A stretch of 64,000 bases of DNA from Limnanthes douglasii subsp. nivea (taxonomy: Eukaryota; Streptophyta; Magnoliopsida; Brassicales; Limnanthaceae), in the NCBI GenBank assembly GCA_036936605.1, contig JAUPFV010000004.1:68906352-68970351 (forward strand). Direction: 5' to 3'. Under the pieces are notes generated by a model that was not told the DNA's origin, ran no database searches, and saw only the letters and a list, made by a program, of their open reading frames with translations. The translations under genes were made by a program, and so were the position numbers. Below are positions 47,999 to 61,627 of this stretch, piece by piece. The number at the start of each line of letters is the position of its first letter. Position 1 is the stretch's first letter.

Positions 47999-49014
47999 AT
48001 GGCAGAGTCAATCCAGGTGATGGGATTCCTCCTATTTCTGGAACACGAGGATAAGACACGGAACTTGGTGGCTGACTTGTGCGAAGATGACGATGAAACA
48101 ATCAGCGCCCTAGCAGAGGAAGTGTCCTTATGTCTTAGATGCATCAAGAGTGAAGAGTGGCCTTTCATTGAAGGGCACGACGAGGGTATGATCCCTATTA
48201 TTCAAAGTAGACTAAGGAACAAAAACCTTGATCTCAAATTCTTTCATTATCACCGAGTGGAGATCGTAGACACGGTTATGAAGAATGTGAACAACATTTG
48301 CTTGAGAGCATTTGCGGATGTCATTGCCAATATTACACAAAATCATTGTGGCCAAGTCATTAACCCACCTAATATTCACCCATCCTCCCCTGAAAATGAG
48401 ATGTTTAATGGCATAAGTATCAGCCAATATGGATATAACCATCCGGACATTATGCAGTCAGAAATATGTGCCCTTCGGGAGAGGGATATTCTGGAGAGTC
48501 AAAGGAACAAATCACAAGCGGGAGAAACCTTTGAACCTGCAAATGATAGAACAATGTTTCTCACTTTCTCAAAAGGGTATCCTCTTTCACACATACAAGT
48601 CAGAGAATTTTTTACAAGGTCAGTATATCCCACATAATTTTGTAAAGTTCTTTAAAGGCCTGTCAATCAAAACATAATTCGTATAACAAAATTTTGAAAA
48701 AAGAAACTGTTACTTATTAATGAAGTTAATTTCCAGTAAAAATGCATTTGTAGGTCAGTACATACATATAATCTGTCTCTGTGCTTTGCTCCTTCTGAAA
48801 CTTTTTATACTAATGTTTAAAATACTGCTATAACAGGAAATTTGGGGATTGCATAGAAACTATTCATATGCAAAGAGTAGACGTACGTGAGCAGTCGCTG
48901 TATGCACGTGTTGTGCTCCGAACTGCTCCAATGCTCCAAGCAGTGCTTGGCGGAGTCGCCAAGGCCAAGTTCACTATTAATGGCAAGCATGTTCGGGCTC
49001 GCAAATATGTCTAA
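47999..49014 (+). CDS. RRM-like protein, two exons, 265 aa (U6 copy)
   Basis: Exons are 47999-48618 and 48837-49014, with a GT...AG intron. The protein is identical to the U1, U2 and U7 copies. The one change noticed in the upstream open frame (CAC to CCC near 47707) is outside the chosen coding region, in line with the region before 47999 not being coding. Promoter-like and poly(A)-like elements are kept. Function unknown apart from the RRM-like C-terminal region. Confidence 0.72.
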
Positions 49015-52000
49015 ACCTATCCGATAGTGTTGGAGGATTAATACATCATTCCGCCTTTGGTTCAAAGTGCAACAAATGAGTTTATTTTTTGTCCGTGTTT
49101 TAATTTTCTTTCAGTGTAGGGTTCTTCTTCTTCATTTATAAAAAATAAAATTTTGATGAAGATTTTGGTTTTAAAACAAAGTGTATGAGTATTGGTTGGA
49201 GATGGGTATTTTCTACCGTCCAAATACGTAATATAATAGGTTTTCTTTTTCATAACTTTCTTGGACTCCGTTTCCATATGTAGCATTTGATTTATCTTCA
49301 GTTTCAAATTATATTTTTTTATATTAAAAATCGGATATGGCCATGAGTAGAGCAACGACCATTTCTATGATAAAAGTTTTAATTATATTATTTTTTATTT
49401 AGTCCGTTGTTAATCAAATAACGTTAGAAATCAAAATGCGCCACTTCAGACACAAAACACAATAAAAAAATCAAAAATAGAAAAAATGGGTAAACAATAA
49501 TGTCTATCTCTGCGGATGCTAACTTAAGAAAAAACGTTTCACTGTGATAAAAGAATGTGACAATTATCTTTTCTATAACCCTAGAGATCTAGTTATAGTG
49601 GATTAAATGGATAACATATAATGGTTGTTCGTGTAATGGATCTAATATTGTAAACCTCGTGAATAATGGACTCATTCTCAAAAAATATTTTATATGATAC
49701 CAATATCTTTTGGTCACTATCACCAAATAAACGTTTCGTTCATCTTATTTTGTCAAATACCCTTAAGGCATCCACTTGATGGGAACCCCAATTCGTTTTA
49801 GAGAATCTTTTTTTTGTCTAAGTGATACAGCCTTAGAATTATATAAGTTGGATTCTCGTGTGTAGTTATTATATTTAGCAACAAAACAATAGCTTTGGCT
49901 AAATATAATTGTATGTAACTTAAAATATTATTATAAATTAACATTCTTATTTTTATATAACAAAATAAGAATTGTTTAGCAACCAACTTTTTTTATTTGT
50001 CATAATTTTATTTTAATTTTTCTTATTTATAAATTAAATATTTCTAATTGACCAATTAAAATATTAAAATTCTATTTATAAATTTAATATTTGTAATTAA
50101 TTAATTATAATATTAAATTTAAATAACGAGAGTTCTCTCGCCAAGTAAATTCAAATTATAAGCTAAAATAGATACTCAAACAAATAATATATATATATAT
50201 ATATAATGTTTACAAAAACTAGGCTTTATAAGAACAACTATTAAATACTATATTTATCAAAATTAATAAATCACATAAAATCTAACACATTTCAACAACC
50301 AATTTGGTGGGTCACTACTATTGAGATTGGTGGCTTTAAAAACAGCGTTAATGAATTTTTTTTATTCGATTTTTTGAATTGTTTATCTTGTTCACTATCC
50401 TTTAATTGCATAACTTCTCTATTTTTTGACGAAGAAGATATAGTAAATTGAGAATTATTTGACTGAGAAAAAAATCTACCAAGACTAGGAATAACATTAC
50501 CCGGTTTTAAACTAATCTTAATATTTGTTGAAACATTCGGATACGAATCAGATAAAGAAGTATCATAAGTTATGGTCAGTTATCGAACAGATAAAACCAA
50601 GTAACGAGAAATTTTGTACTATAAATGGAGGGATACGTAAGATACCAAACCGAGTAAGAAGTAAATAATAGGTTTAGGTTTGATAGATGATTTATGTCAA
50701 AACCTTCATAAATATTTCTAAACAACTTCTAATAACTAGTAGAATATACAAAAGAGTGAAATACAAAAGAGAAACGTGAGTAAGCATGCAACAAAAAAAG
50801 AAGTTAAAATGTAATTAGAAAATCTTATATTATGTGGGTTCATCCAGCTTCATTCGATTTGACCATACTCTTGTTCAGTTAAATATTATGTTTTCTCGGT
50901 TACAAAAATTAAGGTGGTTTTTCAATGGTGGTTTTCCGACGAATGGGTTTTTCGAGTTTCTAAATATTAATATTTGTGAGGAAATTTAGAAACCATATAG
51001 ATATTCTCGGAATTTTTGAGCTAAGCATTATACGATGAGTATTGTGCAGTATCCATTAGTAGTTAGATGGGTAGGAAATATGCAAACATTTAACAAATCT
51101 TGGATGAATCTAGAAAGAGGTAATCAAAGACCCAATGATATACGGAAATAAAGAAACAGGCTTCTTCTTTTCTGTTTTGATAGATTAATTCATCAGTTTA
51201 GAAACACGAGTAGTATATCATCAGGAAACCCTTATTCATTTTCAACGAGTTGTGTTCGTCTTCAGTCATATTCTTCAAGGTTCTAAATAATTTACCAAAA
51301 AGTTAGTTTATAAATTATTTTTCCAAAATCTACACGAGAAGGTTTGTTCATTACTTGTTTGGAAGGTCTTTTTCTTTTAAGAACCATTTATGGATAAAAA
51401 GAAGAAACTTTATCGGTAGGGTTTTCAAACTGATTAAGTCTCTATTTTTTTTTAACAAAAGATCATGAAAACAAAATTTTAGGCCCAACAAGGGGTTCAT
51501 GAGAAGAGGAATTAATGTTAATACTACAGTTCAAATGGTGAAGTGTGAAGTAAGAATTTCTATTACGAAATTAGGGATTTACCAACAAATCAATAATATT
51601 TATTATATTATAACCATATTTTATTAGAAATCAGAACATGCATGAAAAAGATAAAGAGAGGAATCGATGTAGAAAATACCTATCGAAAGGATTCGAATAC
51701 GAAGATGGATTTTTCGATATAATTATGGATTTACTTGCATAAAATCTGAGTCGTTTGATAAAAAGTAGGATCAATGGTAAAATAGAGTTCATATATTTAA
51801 AAATAATAAAACGATTTAATTTTCTAAATAGTGAAATGATTTTTAAATGCTTCTGAATTCATAAGTGGTTAATATTATAATTAATTACACATATAAGTGA
51901 TTTAGTAAAATTTTGTGAATGCCATAACTTTTAAATAAAATTAACTCTTAATGTTACCTTCTTTACTTATTTAGTAGTGTTTAAAAATTGTTTTAGAAAA

Positions 52001-53282
52001 TTAAATCATGGACTAGAGGAGCCGTTATAATCTTATATTCTATAGATGGTATATATAGTTTATAATGACGATGTAAATATATAGCTAAAATAACAAAAAT
52101 ATAACATGCATTTCATAAGAGAAAAACGAAAAACGAAAGACAGGGTCGAATATATACGAGATGATGATCACAAAAATACAAGATGCGGGTTGCGAAATAA
52201 AACACAAGTCCAAATTCATAGGGTGAAGAGAAAGTGAGCTAAAATGGAAAAAGAGAAGTGGAAAAGTATGATTAGGATTGTATGACAAAAATATTTTTGT
52301 ACCAAAAATTCTGAAGAATGGATAACAAAAACAAAAAATACAACTAAGAAGAAGGAGAATGATTAGGAGGAAATTATCGTTAAAACTATATTGTGGATAT
52401 ATTTGTAATTTTAAGAATGTATGATATTTAAATAACAATATAAAATTTTATGAGATTTCGTTAGAAATTATTCAGTTGGAAAATCGAATTAAAAATCATT
52501 AGCTATTGATATTTCTGTTTAAACAATAATCCTATTAAATATAAAAAAAAAATGGAAAACAATTCTCAACCCAATATTAAAGCATTCAAAATAAATTTTA
52601 ATGATTTTTAGAGTAACATTAAAATATGAAACTGTTTTTTTTTTTTACTTGGTTTTATATTTGTGTCGAATACATTATTCAGAGTTCCTAAAAATTGACA
52701 TCCAATTTTTAAATAAGGTTTCATAAATAACCTCCTGCCAATTTTTAAATAAGGTGTCATCATGTTCACCAAAGGGATCCAATTTTCTGTTATTACGACT
52801 TTATAGATACTTAATTCAACTCATGGTGAATATAGCCCTATTCTTTGATGGTATCAGACTTTAAGTGGCTTCCCAATTGCTTTTAATACATCAAAAATTG
52901 CTTCCCTATTGTACATATATTCAAGTAAGTTTGCTAGAGAAATCCACATGAGTTATGGAAGATTCATACTTAAGGTTAAAGTGAGGGTTTCATTTTAAAA
53001 CTTCATATGCGGAAATGCTTAGGGTCGCAAAGGGAATGATTACAATCACATATGGACCCACATTTCATTAGAACTTGTGGACTTATCATAATTTGGCTAT
53101 TAACGAATGTTTTGAGTTGGACTAAAATCTTGTCATGTCTTGTGTTGTATAGCAAATTGACATGTTGCTTCCTTTCTTGATACGAGCATTGATGTCAAGT
53201 GATTCTTTTAGTTTTCCAATAGTCGCTTCTGCATAGGTTTGGGTATTTGAAATAGATTATTGGTTTTTATTTTTTTGTAAAT
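49015..53282. other. AT-rich non-coding part of U6
   Basis: Same layout as U1 and U2. It lacks the ancestral module, the minus-strand relics are broken by the same indels, and no gene is supported. Confidence 0.6.
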
Positions 53283-54173
53283 AAAGGTTTATTGAAAACG
53301 TTATATGGGCCTAAGATTGAGTGTTTGATGAGTAAAATACTGTGATTTTGTGACAAAACTAGCATTTAATAAGAAGCTATGATTTTGTGATAAAACTTAC
53401 ATTTTGTGGTTAATTGATCAGAAACTTGATTTGATAGAGGAGGAAAGTCCTCAACATTCAATAAATCCGAAGTGTTTTCGGAAATAATTTTGGATCTTGT
53501 GAAGATAATTTGAAAGGAGGGTGATGGGCGGGTTTTCCTTTGTCGTGGGAGCTCGTCTCCTGCATTCTTAATAATGTGAATAAAGAAATGGTGGTGGTCG
53601 GCGCAAAAAAAATTAAGAAAAAAATAAAGACTTCCATTCGGTTAGGTGTTCTACCGAATTAGTAGCTTTTCAAAGATATATTTTTTTTCCAAAACATATT
53701 ATTCATAACATGTCACAAAAGCATTTATCTTTTTAAATATTTTAAACATTTAAAAACTATATTAATAGATTAGATGTTTTAAAGAAAATGCCTCAAAACA
53801 AATTGATATAATATTTAAAAAATGGTTGAAACCTCCTAAAAAACTATCTAATTTAAAAAGTCAATGAATTTGTAATATATATATATATATATATATGAAC
53901 CGAACAAAATCCAAAATTAAAAACAAAATTTTCAAACTTGAACTATTTATAAAAAACTTTAAAAGAAATATTCTAAAAAAAATCTATCCAATTTGCATTA
54001 ACAAAATGATCCAACAAATATATAGGTTATTTTTTTTGGTTCGATAATAAATGTAATTATACATAAAGAGGACGTTAATCAAGACATTTGTGAAAGGTAG
54101 TTGATTTACATATATGTGCACAAAACAAATTGGTGTCTTTTGGAAAACATCACACCCTTACAATTGGTGCGTA

Positions 54174-54192
54174 AAACCCTAATGTATATATA
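54174..54192 (+). promoter_or_regulatory. Putative promoter: telo-box plus TATA (U7)
   Basis: Same pair as in U1, upstream of an intact gene. Confidence 0.4.
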
Positions 54193-54409
54193 CCGTTGGA
54201 GAGCACACATTTTGCATATCCAAGTAAAAAGAAAAGTGTTTCTCATCAGTGCATTTGTCAATTACATCCAAATGAATTCCTCTGTAACAATTTGTTCTGT
54301 CCCTTCTCTTTATGAAAAAAATTATACTGTTTCAAAAGAATATTTTGAAGTTTTTTATGAAGTGGACATCATCCTTTTCACTAGATTCGTGTTGTACTTA
54401 GGGCGTGAC

Positions 54410-55425
54410 ATGGCAGAGTCAATCCAGGTGATGGGATTCCTCCTATTTCTGGAACACGAGGATAAGACACGGAACTTGGTGGCTGACTTGTGCGAAGATG
54501 ACGATGAAACAATCAGCGCCCTAGCAGAGGAAGTGTCCTTATGTCTTAGATGCATCAAGAGTGAAGAGTGGCCTTTCATTGAAGGGCACGACGAGGGTAT
54601 GATCCCTATTATTCAAAGTAGACTAAGGAACAAAAACCTTGATCTCAAATTCTTTCATTATCACCGAGTGGAGATCGTAGACACGGTTATGAAGAATGTG
54701 AACAACATTTGCTTGAGAGCATTTGCGGATGTCATTGCCAATATTACACAAAATCATTGTGGCCAAGTCATTAACCCACCTAATATTCACCCATCCTCCC
54801 CTGAAAATGAGATGTTTAATGGCATAAGTATCAGCCAATATGGATATAACCATCCGGACATTATGCAGTCAGAAATATGTGCCCTTCGGGAGAGGGATAT
54901 TCTGGAGAGTCAAAGGAACAAATCACAAGCGGGAGAAACCTTTGAACCTGCAAATGATAGAACAATGTTTCTCACTTTCTCAAAAGGGTATCCTCTTTCA
55001 CACATACAAGTCAGAGAATTTTTTACAAGGTCAGTATATCCCACATAATTTTGTAAAGTTCTTTAAAGGCCTGTCAATCAAAACATAATTCGTATAACAA
55101 AATTTTGAAAAAAGAAACTGTTACTTATTAATGAAGTTAATTTCCAGTAAAAATGCATTTGTAGGTCAGTACATACATATAATCTGTCTCTGTGCTTTGC
55201 TCCTTCTGAAACTTTTTATACTAATGTTTAAAATACTGCTATAACAGGAAATTTGGGGATTGCATAGAAACTATTCATATGCAAAGAGTAGACGTACGTG
55301 AGCAGTCGCTGTATGCACGTGTTGTGCTCCGAACTGCTCCAATGCTCCAAGCAGTGCTTGGCGGAGTCGCCAAGGCCAAGTTCACTATTAATGGCAAGCA
55401 TGTTCGGGCTCGCAAATATGTCTAA
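54410..55425 (+). CDS. RRM-like protein, two exons, 265 aa (U7 copy)
   Basis: Exons are 54410-55029 and 55248-55425, with a GT...AG intron. The protein is identical to the U1, U2 and U6 copies, with the acidic patch at 28-33 and the RRM-like region at 186-265. This is the fourth fully intact copy in the window. Nothing in its flanks distinguishes it from the others except a few bases. Confidence 0.72.
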
Positions 55426-58400
55426 ACCTATCCGATAGTGTTGGAGGATTAATACATCATTCCGCCTTTGGTTCAAAGTGCAACAAATGAGTTTATTTTT
55501 TGTCCGTGTTTTAATTTTCTTTCAGTGTAGGGTTCTTCTTCTTCATTTATAAAAAATAAAATTTTGATGAAGATTTTGGTTTTAAAACAAAGTGTATGAG
55601 TATTGGTTGGAGATGGGTATTTTCTACCGTCCAAATACGTAATATAATAGGTTTTCTTTTTCATAACTTTCTTGGACTCCGTTTCCATATGTAGCATTTG
55701 ATTTATCTTCAGTTTCAAATTATATTTTTTTATATTAAAAATCGGATATGGCCATGAGTAGAGCAACGACCATTTCTATGATAAAAGTTTTAATTATATT
55801 ATTTTTTATTTAGTCGGTTGTTAATCAAATAACGTTAGAAATCAAAATGCGCCACTTCAGACACAAAACACAATAAAAAAATCAAAAATAGAAAAAATGG
55901 GTAAACAATAATGTCTATCTCTGCGGATGCTAACTTAAGAAAAAACGTTTCACTGTGATAAAAGAATGTGACAATTATCTTTTCTATAACCCTAGAGATC
56001 TAGTTATAGTGGATTAAATGGATAACATATAATGGTTGTTCGTGTAATGGATCTAATATTGTAAACCTCGTGAATAATGGACTCATTCTCAAAAGATATT
56101 TTATATGATACCAATATCTTTTGGTCACTATCACCAAATAAACGTTTCGTTCATCTTATTTTGTCAAATACCCTTAAGGCATCCACTTGATGGGAACCCC
56201 AATTCGTTTTAGAGAATCTCTTTTTTGTCTAAGTGATACAGCCTTAGAATTATATAAGTTGGATTCTCGTGTGTAGTTATTATATTTAGCAACAAAACAA
56301 TAGCTTTGGCTAAATATAATTGTATGTAACTTAAAATATTATTATAAATTAACATTCTTATTTTTATATAACAAAATAAGAATTGTTTAGCAACCAACTT
56401 TTTTTATTTGTCATAATTTTATTTTAATTTTTCTTATTTATAAATTAAATATTTCTAATTGACCAATTAAAATATTAAAATTCTATTTATAAATTTAATA
56501 TTTGTAATTAATTAATTATAATATTAAATTTAAATAACGAGAGTTCTCTCGCCAAGTAAATTCAAATTATAAGCTAAAATAGATACTCAAACAAATAATA
56601 TATATATATATATATATATAATGTTTACAAAAACTAGGCTTTATAAGAACAACTATTAAATACTATATTTATAAAAATTAATAAATCACATAAAATCTAA
56701 CACATTTCAACAACCAATTTGGTGGGTCACTACTATTGAGATTGGTGGCTTTAAAAACAACGTTAATGAATATTTTTTATTCGATTTTTTGAATTGTTTA
56801 TCTTGTTCACTATCCTTTAATTGCATAACTTCTCTATTTTTTGACGAAGAAGATATAGTAAATTGAGAATTATTTGACTGAGAAAAAAATCTACCAAGAC
56901 TAGGAATAACATTACCCGGTTTTAAACTAATCTTAATATTTGTTGAAACATTCGGATACGAATCAGATAAAGAAGTATCATAAGTTATGGTCAGTTATCG
57001 AACAGATAAAACCAAGTAACGAGAAATTTTGTACTATAAATGGAGGGATACGTAAGATACCAAACCGAGTAAGAAGTAAATAATAGGTTTAGGTTTGATA
57101 GATGATTTATGTCAAAACCTTCATAAATATTTCTAAACAACTTCTAATAACTAGTAGAATATACAAAAGAGTGAAATACAAAAGAGAAACGTGAGTAAGC
57201 ATGCAACAAAAAAAGAAGTTAAAATGTAATTAGAAAATCTTATATTATGTGTGTTCATCCAGCTTCATTCGATTTGACCATACTCTTGTTCAGTTAAATA
57301 TTATGTTTTCTCGGTTACAAAAATTAAGGTGGTTTTTCAATGGTGGTTTTCCGACGAATGGGTTTTTCGAGTTTCTAAATATTAATATTTGTGAGGAAAT
57401 TTAGTAACCATATAGATATTCTCGGAATTTTTGAGCTAAGCATTATACGATGAGTATTGTGCAGTATCCATTAGTAGTTAGATGGGTAGGAAATATGCAA
57501 ACATTTAACAAATCTTGGATGAATCTAGAAAGAGGTAATCAAAGACCCAATGATATACGGAAATAAAGAAACAGGCTTCTTCTTTTCTGTTTTGATAGAT
57601 TAATTCATCAGTTTAGAAACACGAGTAGTATATCATCAGGAAACCCTTATTCATTTTCAACGAGTTCTGTTCGTCTTCAGTCATATTCTTCAAGGTTCTA
57701 AATAATTTACCAAAAAGTTAGTTTATAAATTATTTTTCCAAAATCTACACGAGAAGGTTTGTTCATTACTTGTTTGGAAGGTCTTTTTCTTTTAAGAACC
57801 ATTTATGGATAAAAAGAAGAAACTTTATCGGTAGGGTTTTCAAACTGATTAAGTCTCTATTTTTTTTTTAACAAAAGATCATGAAAACAAAATTTTAGGC
57901 CCAACAAGGGGTTCATGAGAAGAGGAATTAATGTTAATACTACAGTTCAAATGGTGAAGTGTGAAGTAAGAATTTCTATTACGAAATTAGGGATTTACCA
58001 ACAAATCAATAATATTTATTATATTATAACCATATTTTATTAGAAATCAGAACATGCATGAAAAAGATAAAGAGAGGAATCGATGTAGAAAATACCTATC
58101 GAAAGGATTCGAATACGAAGATGGATTTTTCGATATAATTATGGATTTACTTGCATAAAATCTGAGTCGTTTGATAAAAAGTAGGATCAATGGTAAAATA
58201 GAGTTCATATATTTAAAAATAATAAAACGATTTAATTTTCTAAATAGTGAAATGATTTTTAAATGCTTCTGAATTCATAAGTGGTTAATATTATAATTAA
58301 TTACACATATAAGTGATTTAGTAAAATTTTGTGAATGCCATAACTTTTAAATAAAATTAACTCTTAATGTTACCTTCTTTACTTATTTAGTAGTGTTTAA

Positions 58401-59698
58401 AAATTGTTTTAGAAAATTAAATCATGGACTAGAGGAGCCGTTATAATCTTATATTCTATAGATGGTATATATAGTTTATAATGACGATGTAAATATATAG
58501 CTAAAATAACAAAAATATAACATGCATTTCATAAGAGAAAAACGAAAAACGAAAGACAGGGTCAATTATATACGAGATGATGATCACAAAAATACAAGAT
58601 GCGGGTTGCGAAATAAAACACAAGTCCAAATTCATAGGGTGAAGAGAAAGTGAGCTAAAATGGAAAAAGAGAAGTGGAAAAGTATGATTAGGATTGTATG
58701 ACAAAAATATTTTTGTACCAAAAATTCTGAAGAATGGATAACAAAAACAAAAAATACAAGTAAGAAGAAGGAGAATGATTAGGAGGAAATTATCGTTAAA
58801 ACTATATTGTGGATATATTTGTAATTTTAAGAATGTATGATATTTAAATAACAATATAAAATTTTATGAGATTTCGTTAGAAATTATTCAGTTGGAAAAT
58901 CGAATTAAAAATCATTAGCTATTGATATTTCTGTTTAAACAATAATCCTATTAAATATAAAAAAAAATGGAAAACAATTCTCAACCCAATATTAAAGCAT
59001 TCAAAATAAATTTTAATGATTTTTAGAGTAACATTAAAATATGAAACTGTTTTTTTTTTTTGACTTGGTTTTATATTTGTGTCGAATACATTATTCAGAG
59101 TTCCTAAAAATTGACATCCAATTTTTAAATAAGGTTTCATAAATAACCTCCTGCCAATTTTTAAATAAGGTGTCATCATGTTCACCAAAGGGATCCAATT
59201 TTCTGTTATTACGACTTTATAGATACTTAATTCAACTCATGGTGAATATAGCCCTATTCTTTGATGGTATCAGACTTTATGTGGCTTCCCAATTGCTTTT
59301 AATACATCAAAAATTGCTTCCCTATTGTACATATATTCAAGTAAGTTTGCTAGAGAAATCCACATGAGTTATGGAAGATTCATACTTAAGGTTAAAGTGA
59401 GGGTTTCATTTTAAAACTTCATATGCGGAAATGCTTAGGGTCGTAAAGGGAATGATTACAATCACATATGGACCCACATTTCATTAGAACTTGTGGACTT
59501 ATCATAATTTGGCTATTAACGAATGTTTTGAGTTGGACTAAAATCTTGTCATGTCTTGTGTTGTATAGCAAATTGACATGTTGCTTCCTTTCTTGATACG
59601 AGCATTGATGTCAAGTGATTCTTTTAGTTTTCCAATAATCGCTTCTGCATAGGTTTGGGTATTTGAAATAGATTATTGGTTTTTATTTTTTTGTAAAT
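55426..59698. other. AT-rich non-coding part of U7
   Basis: As in U6; no gene supported. Confidence 0.6.
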
Positions 59699-60288
59699 AA
59701 AGGTTTATTGAAAACGTTATATGGGCCTAAGATTGAGTGTTTGATGAGTAAAATACTGTGATTTTGTGACAAAACTAGCATTTAATAAGAAGCTATGATT
59801 TTGTGATAAAACTTACATTTTGTGGTTAATTGATCAGAAACTTGATTTGATAGAGGAGGAAAGTCCTCAACATTCAATAAATCCGAAGTGTTTTCGGAAA
59901 TAATTTTGGATCTTGTGAAGATAATTTGAAAGGAGGGTGATGGGCGGGTTTTCTTTTGTCGTGGGAGCTCGTCTCCTGCATTCTTAATAATGTGAATAAA
60001 GAAATGGTGGTGGTCGGCGCAAAAAAAATTAAGAAAAAAATAAAGACTTCCATTCGGTTAGGTGTTCTACCGAATTAGTAGCTTTTCAAAGATATATTTT
60101 TTTCCAAAACATATTATTCATAACATGTCACAAAAGCATTTATCTTTTTAAATATTTTAAACATTTAAAAACTATATTAATAGATTAGATGTTTTAAAGA
60201 AAATGCCTCAAAACAAATTGATATAATATTTAAAAAATGGTTGAAACCTCCTAAAAAACTATCTAATTTAAAAAGTCAATGAATTTGT

Positions 60289-60315
60289 AATATATATATA
60301 TATATATATATATAT
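60289..60315. repeat. (TA)n tract 1 of U8
   Basis: TA run at the standard site. Confidence 0.85.
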
Positions 60316-60592
60316 GAACCGAACAAAATCCAAAATTAAAAACAAAATTTTCAAACTTGAACTATTTATAAAAAACTTTAAAAGAAATATTCTAAAAAAA
60401 ATCTATCCAATTTGCATTAACAAAATGATCCAACAAATATATAGGTTATTTTTTTTGGTTCGATAATAAATGTAATTATACATAAAGAGGACGTTAATCA
60501 AGACATTTGTGAAAGGTAGTTGATTTACATATATGTGCACAAAACAAATTGGTGTCTTTTGGAAAACATCACACCCTTACAATTGGTGCGTA

Positions 60593-60611
60593 AAACCCTA
60601 ATGTATATATA
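60593..60611 (+). promoter_or_regulatory. Putative promoter: telo-box plus TATA (U8)
   Basis: Same pair as in U1, upstream of the broken gene. Confidence 0.35.
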
Positions 60612-61331
60612 CCGTTGGAGAGCACACATTTTGCATATCCAAGTAAAAAGAAAAGTGTTTCTCATCAGTGCATTTGTCAATTACATCCAAATGAATTCCT
60701 CTGTAACAATTTGTTCTGTCCCTTCTCTTTATGAAAAAAATTATACTGTTTCAAAAGAATATTTTGAAGTTTTTTATGAAGTGGACATCATCCTTTTCAC
60801 TAGATTCGTGTTGTACTTAGGGCGTGACATGGCAGAGTCAATCCAGGTGATGGGATTCCTCCTATTTCTGGAACACGAGGATAAGACACGGAACTTGGTG
60901 GCTGACTTGTGCGAAGATGACGATGAAACAATCAGCGCCCTAGCAGAGGAAGTGTCCTTATGTCTTAGATGCATCAAGAGTGAAGAGTGGCCTTTCATTG
61001 AAGGGCACGACGAGGGTATGATCCCTATTATTCAAAGTAGACTAAGGAACAAAAACCTTGATCTCAAATTCTTTCATTATCACCGAGTGGAGATCGTAGA
61101 CACGGTTATGAAGAATGTGAACAACATTTGCTTGAGAGCATTTGCGGATGTCATTGCCAATATTACACAAAATCATTGTGGCCAAGTCATTAACCCACCT
61201 AATATTCACCCATCCTCCCCTGAAAATGAGATGTTTAATGGCATAAGTATCAGCCAATATGGATATAACCATCCGGACATTATGCAGTCAGAAATATGTG
61301 CCCTTCGGGAGAGGGATATTCTGGAGAGTCA

Positions 61332-61609
61332 TGTAAGATTAAATTATGTAGTCAGGATTTTGGAAAAACAGAAACGCCAAACATGGCCTTGATAGATAGG
61401 ATCAAACAGTTTGAAGCCGTTTTATTCCGTTTATGTTTCAGTTATTCTACAATGTAATATATAAGATATTATGTTAGTGAAATGAATTAACCCTTTCACA
61501 TAAACTTTGTTGTCTCTGTTTCATTTTTTTAACGCAATCCTACATTCTAAAGAAACAGACGGATTAAAATCCTATATTCACACAAATACAGGAGGATTAA
61601 AATCCATCA
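61332..61609 (+). repeat. 5' LTR of gag-only element
   Basis: 278 bp. It contains a near-duplicate GGATTAAAATCC motif twice close to its 3' end (about 61561 and 61594). Confidence 0.93.
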
Positions 61610-61611
61610 AT

Positions 61612-61624
61612 TGGTATCAGAGCC
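61612..61624 (+). promoter_or_regulatory. Primer-binding site (initiator tRNA-Met)
   Basis: TGGTATCAGAGCC two bases after the LTR, the same PBS as the copia element at 36300. Confidence 0.9.
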
Positions 61625-61627
61625 GCA

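Larger units (their letters stand above)
46863..53282 (+). repeat. Tandem unit U6 (complete)
   Basis: A young unit with an intact gene, TA tracts at about 47455-47485 and 50186-50204, the ATC scar at 50562-50564 and the extra tail sequence seen in U2 and U7. Its first ~120 bases match U1, not U7. Confidence 0.95.
53283..59698 (+). repeat. Tandem unit U7 (complete)
   Basis: A young unit, nearly the same as U6 in its 3' half. Its start shares GCTATGATTTTG, GATTTGATAGAGG and GGATCTTGTG with U3 and U8. ATC scar at 56977-56979; TA tracts at about 53876-53896 and 56597-56621. Confidence 0.95.
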
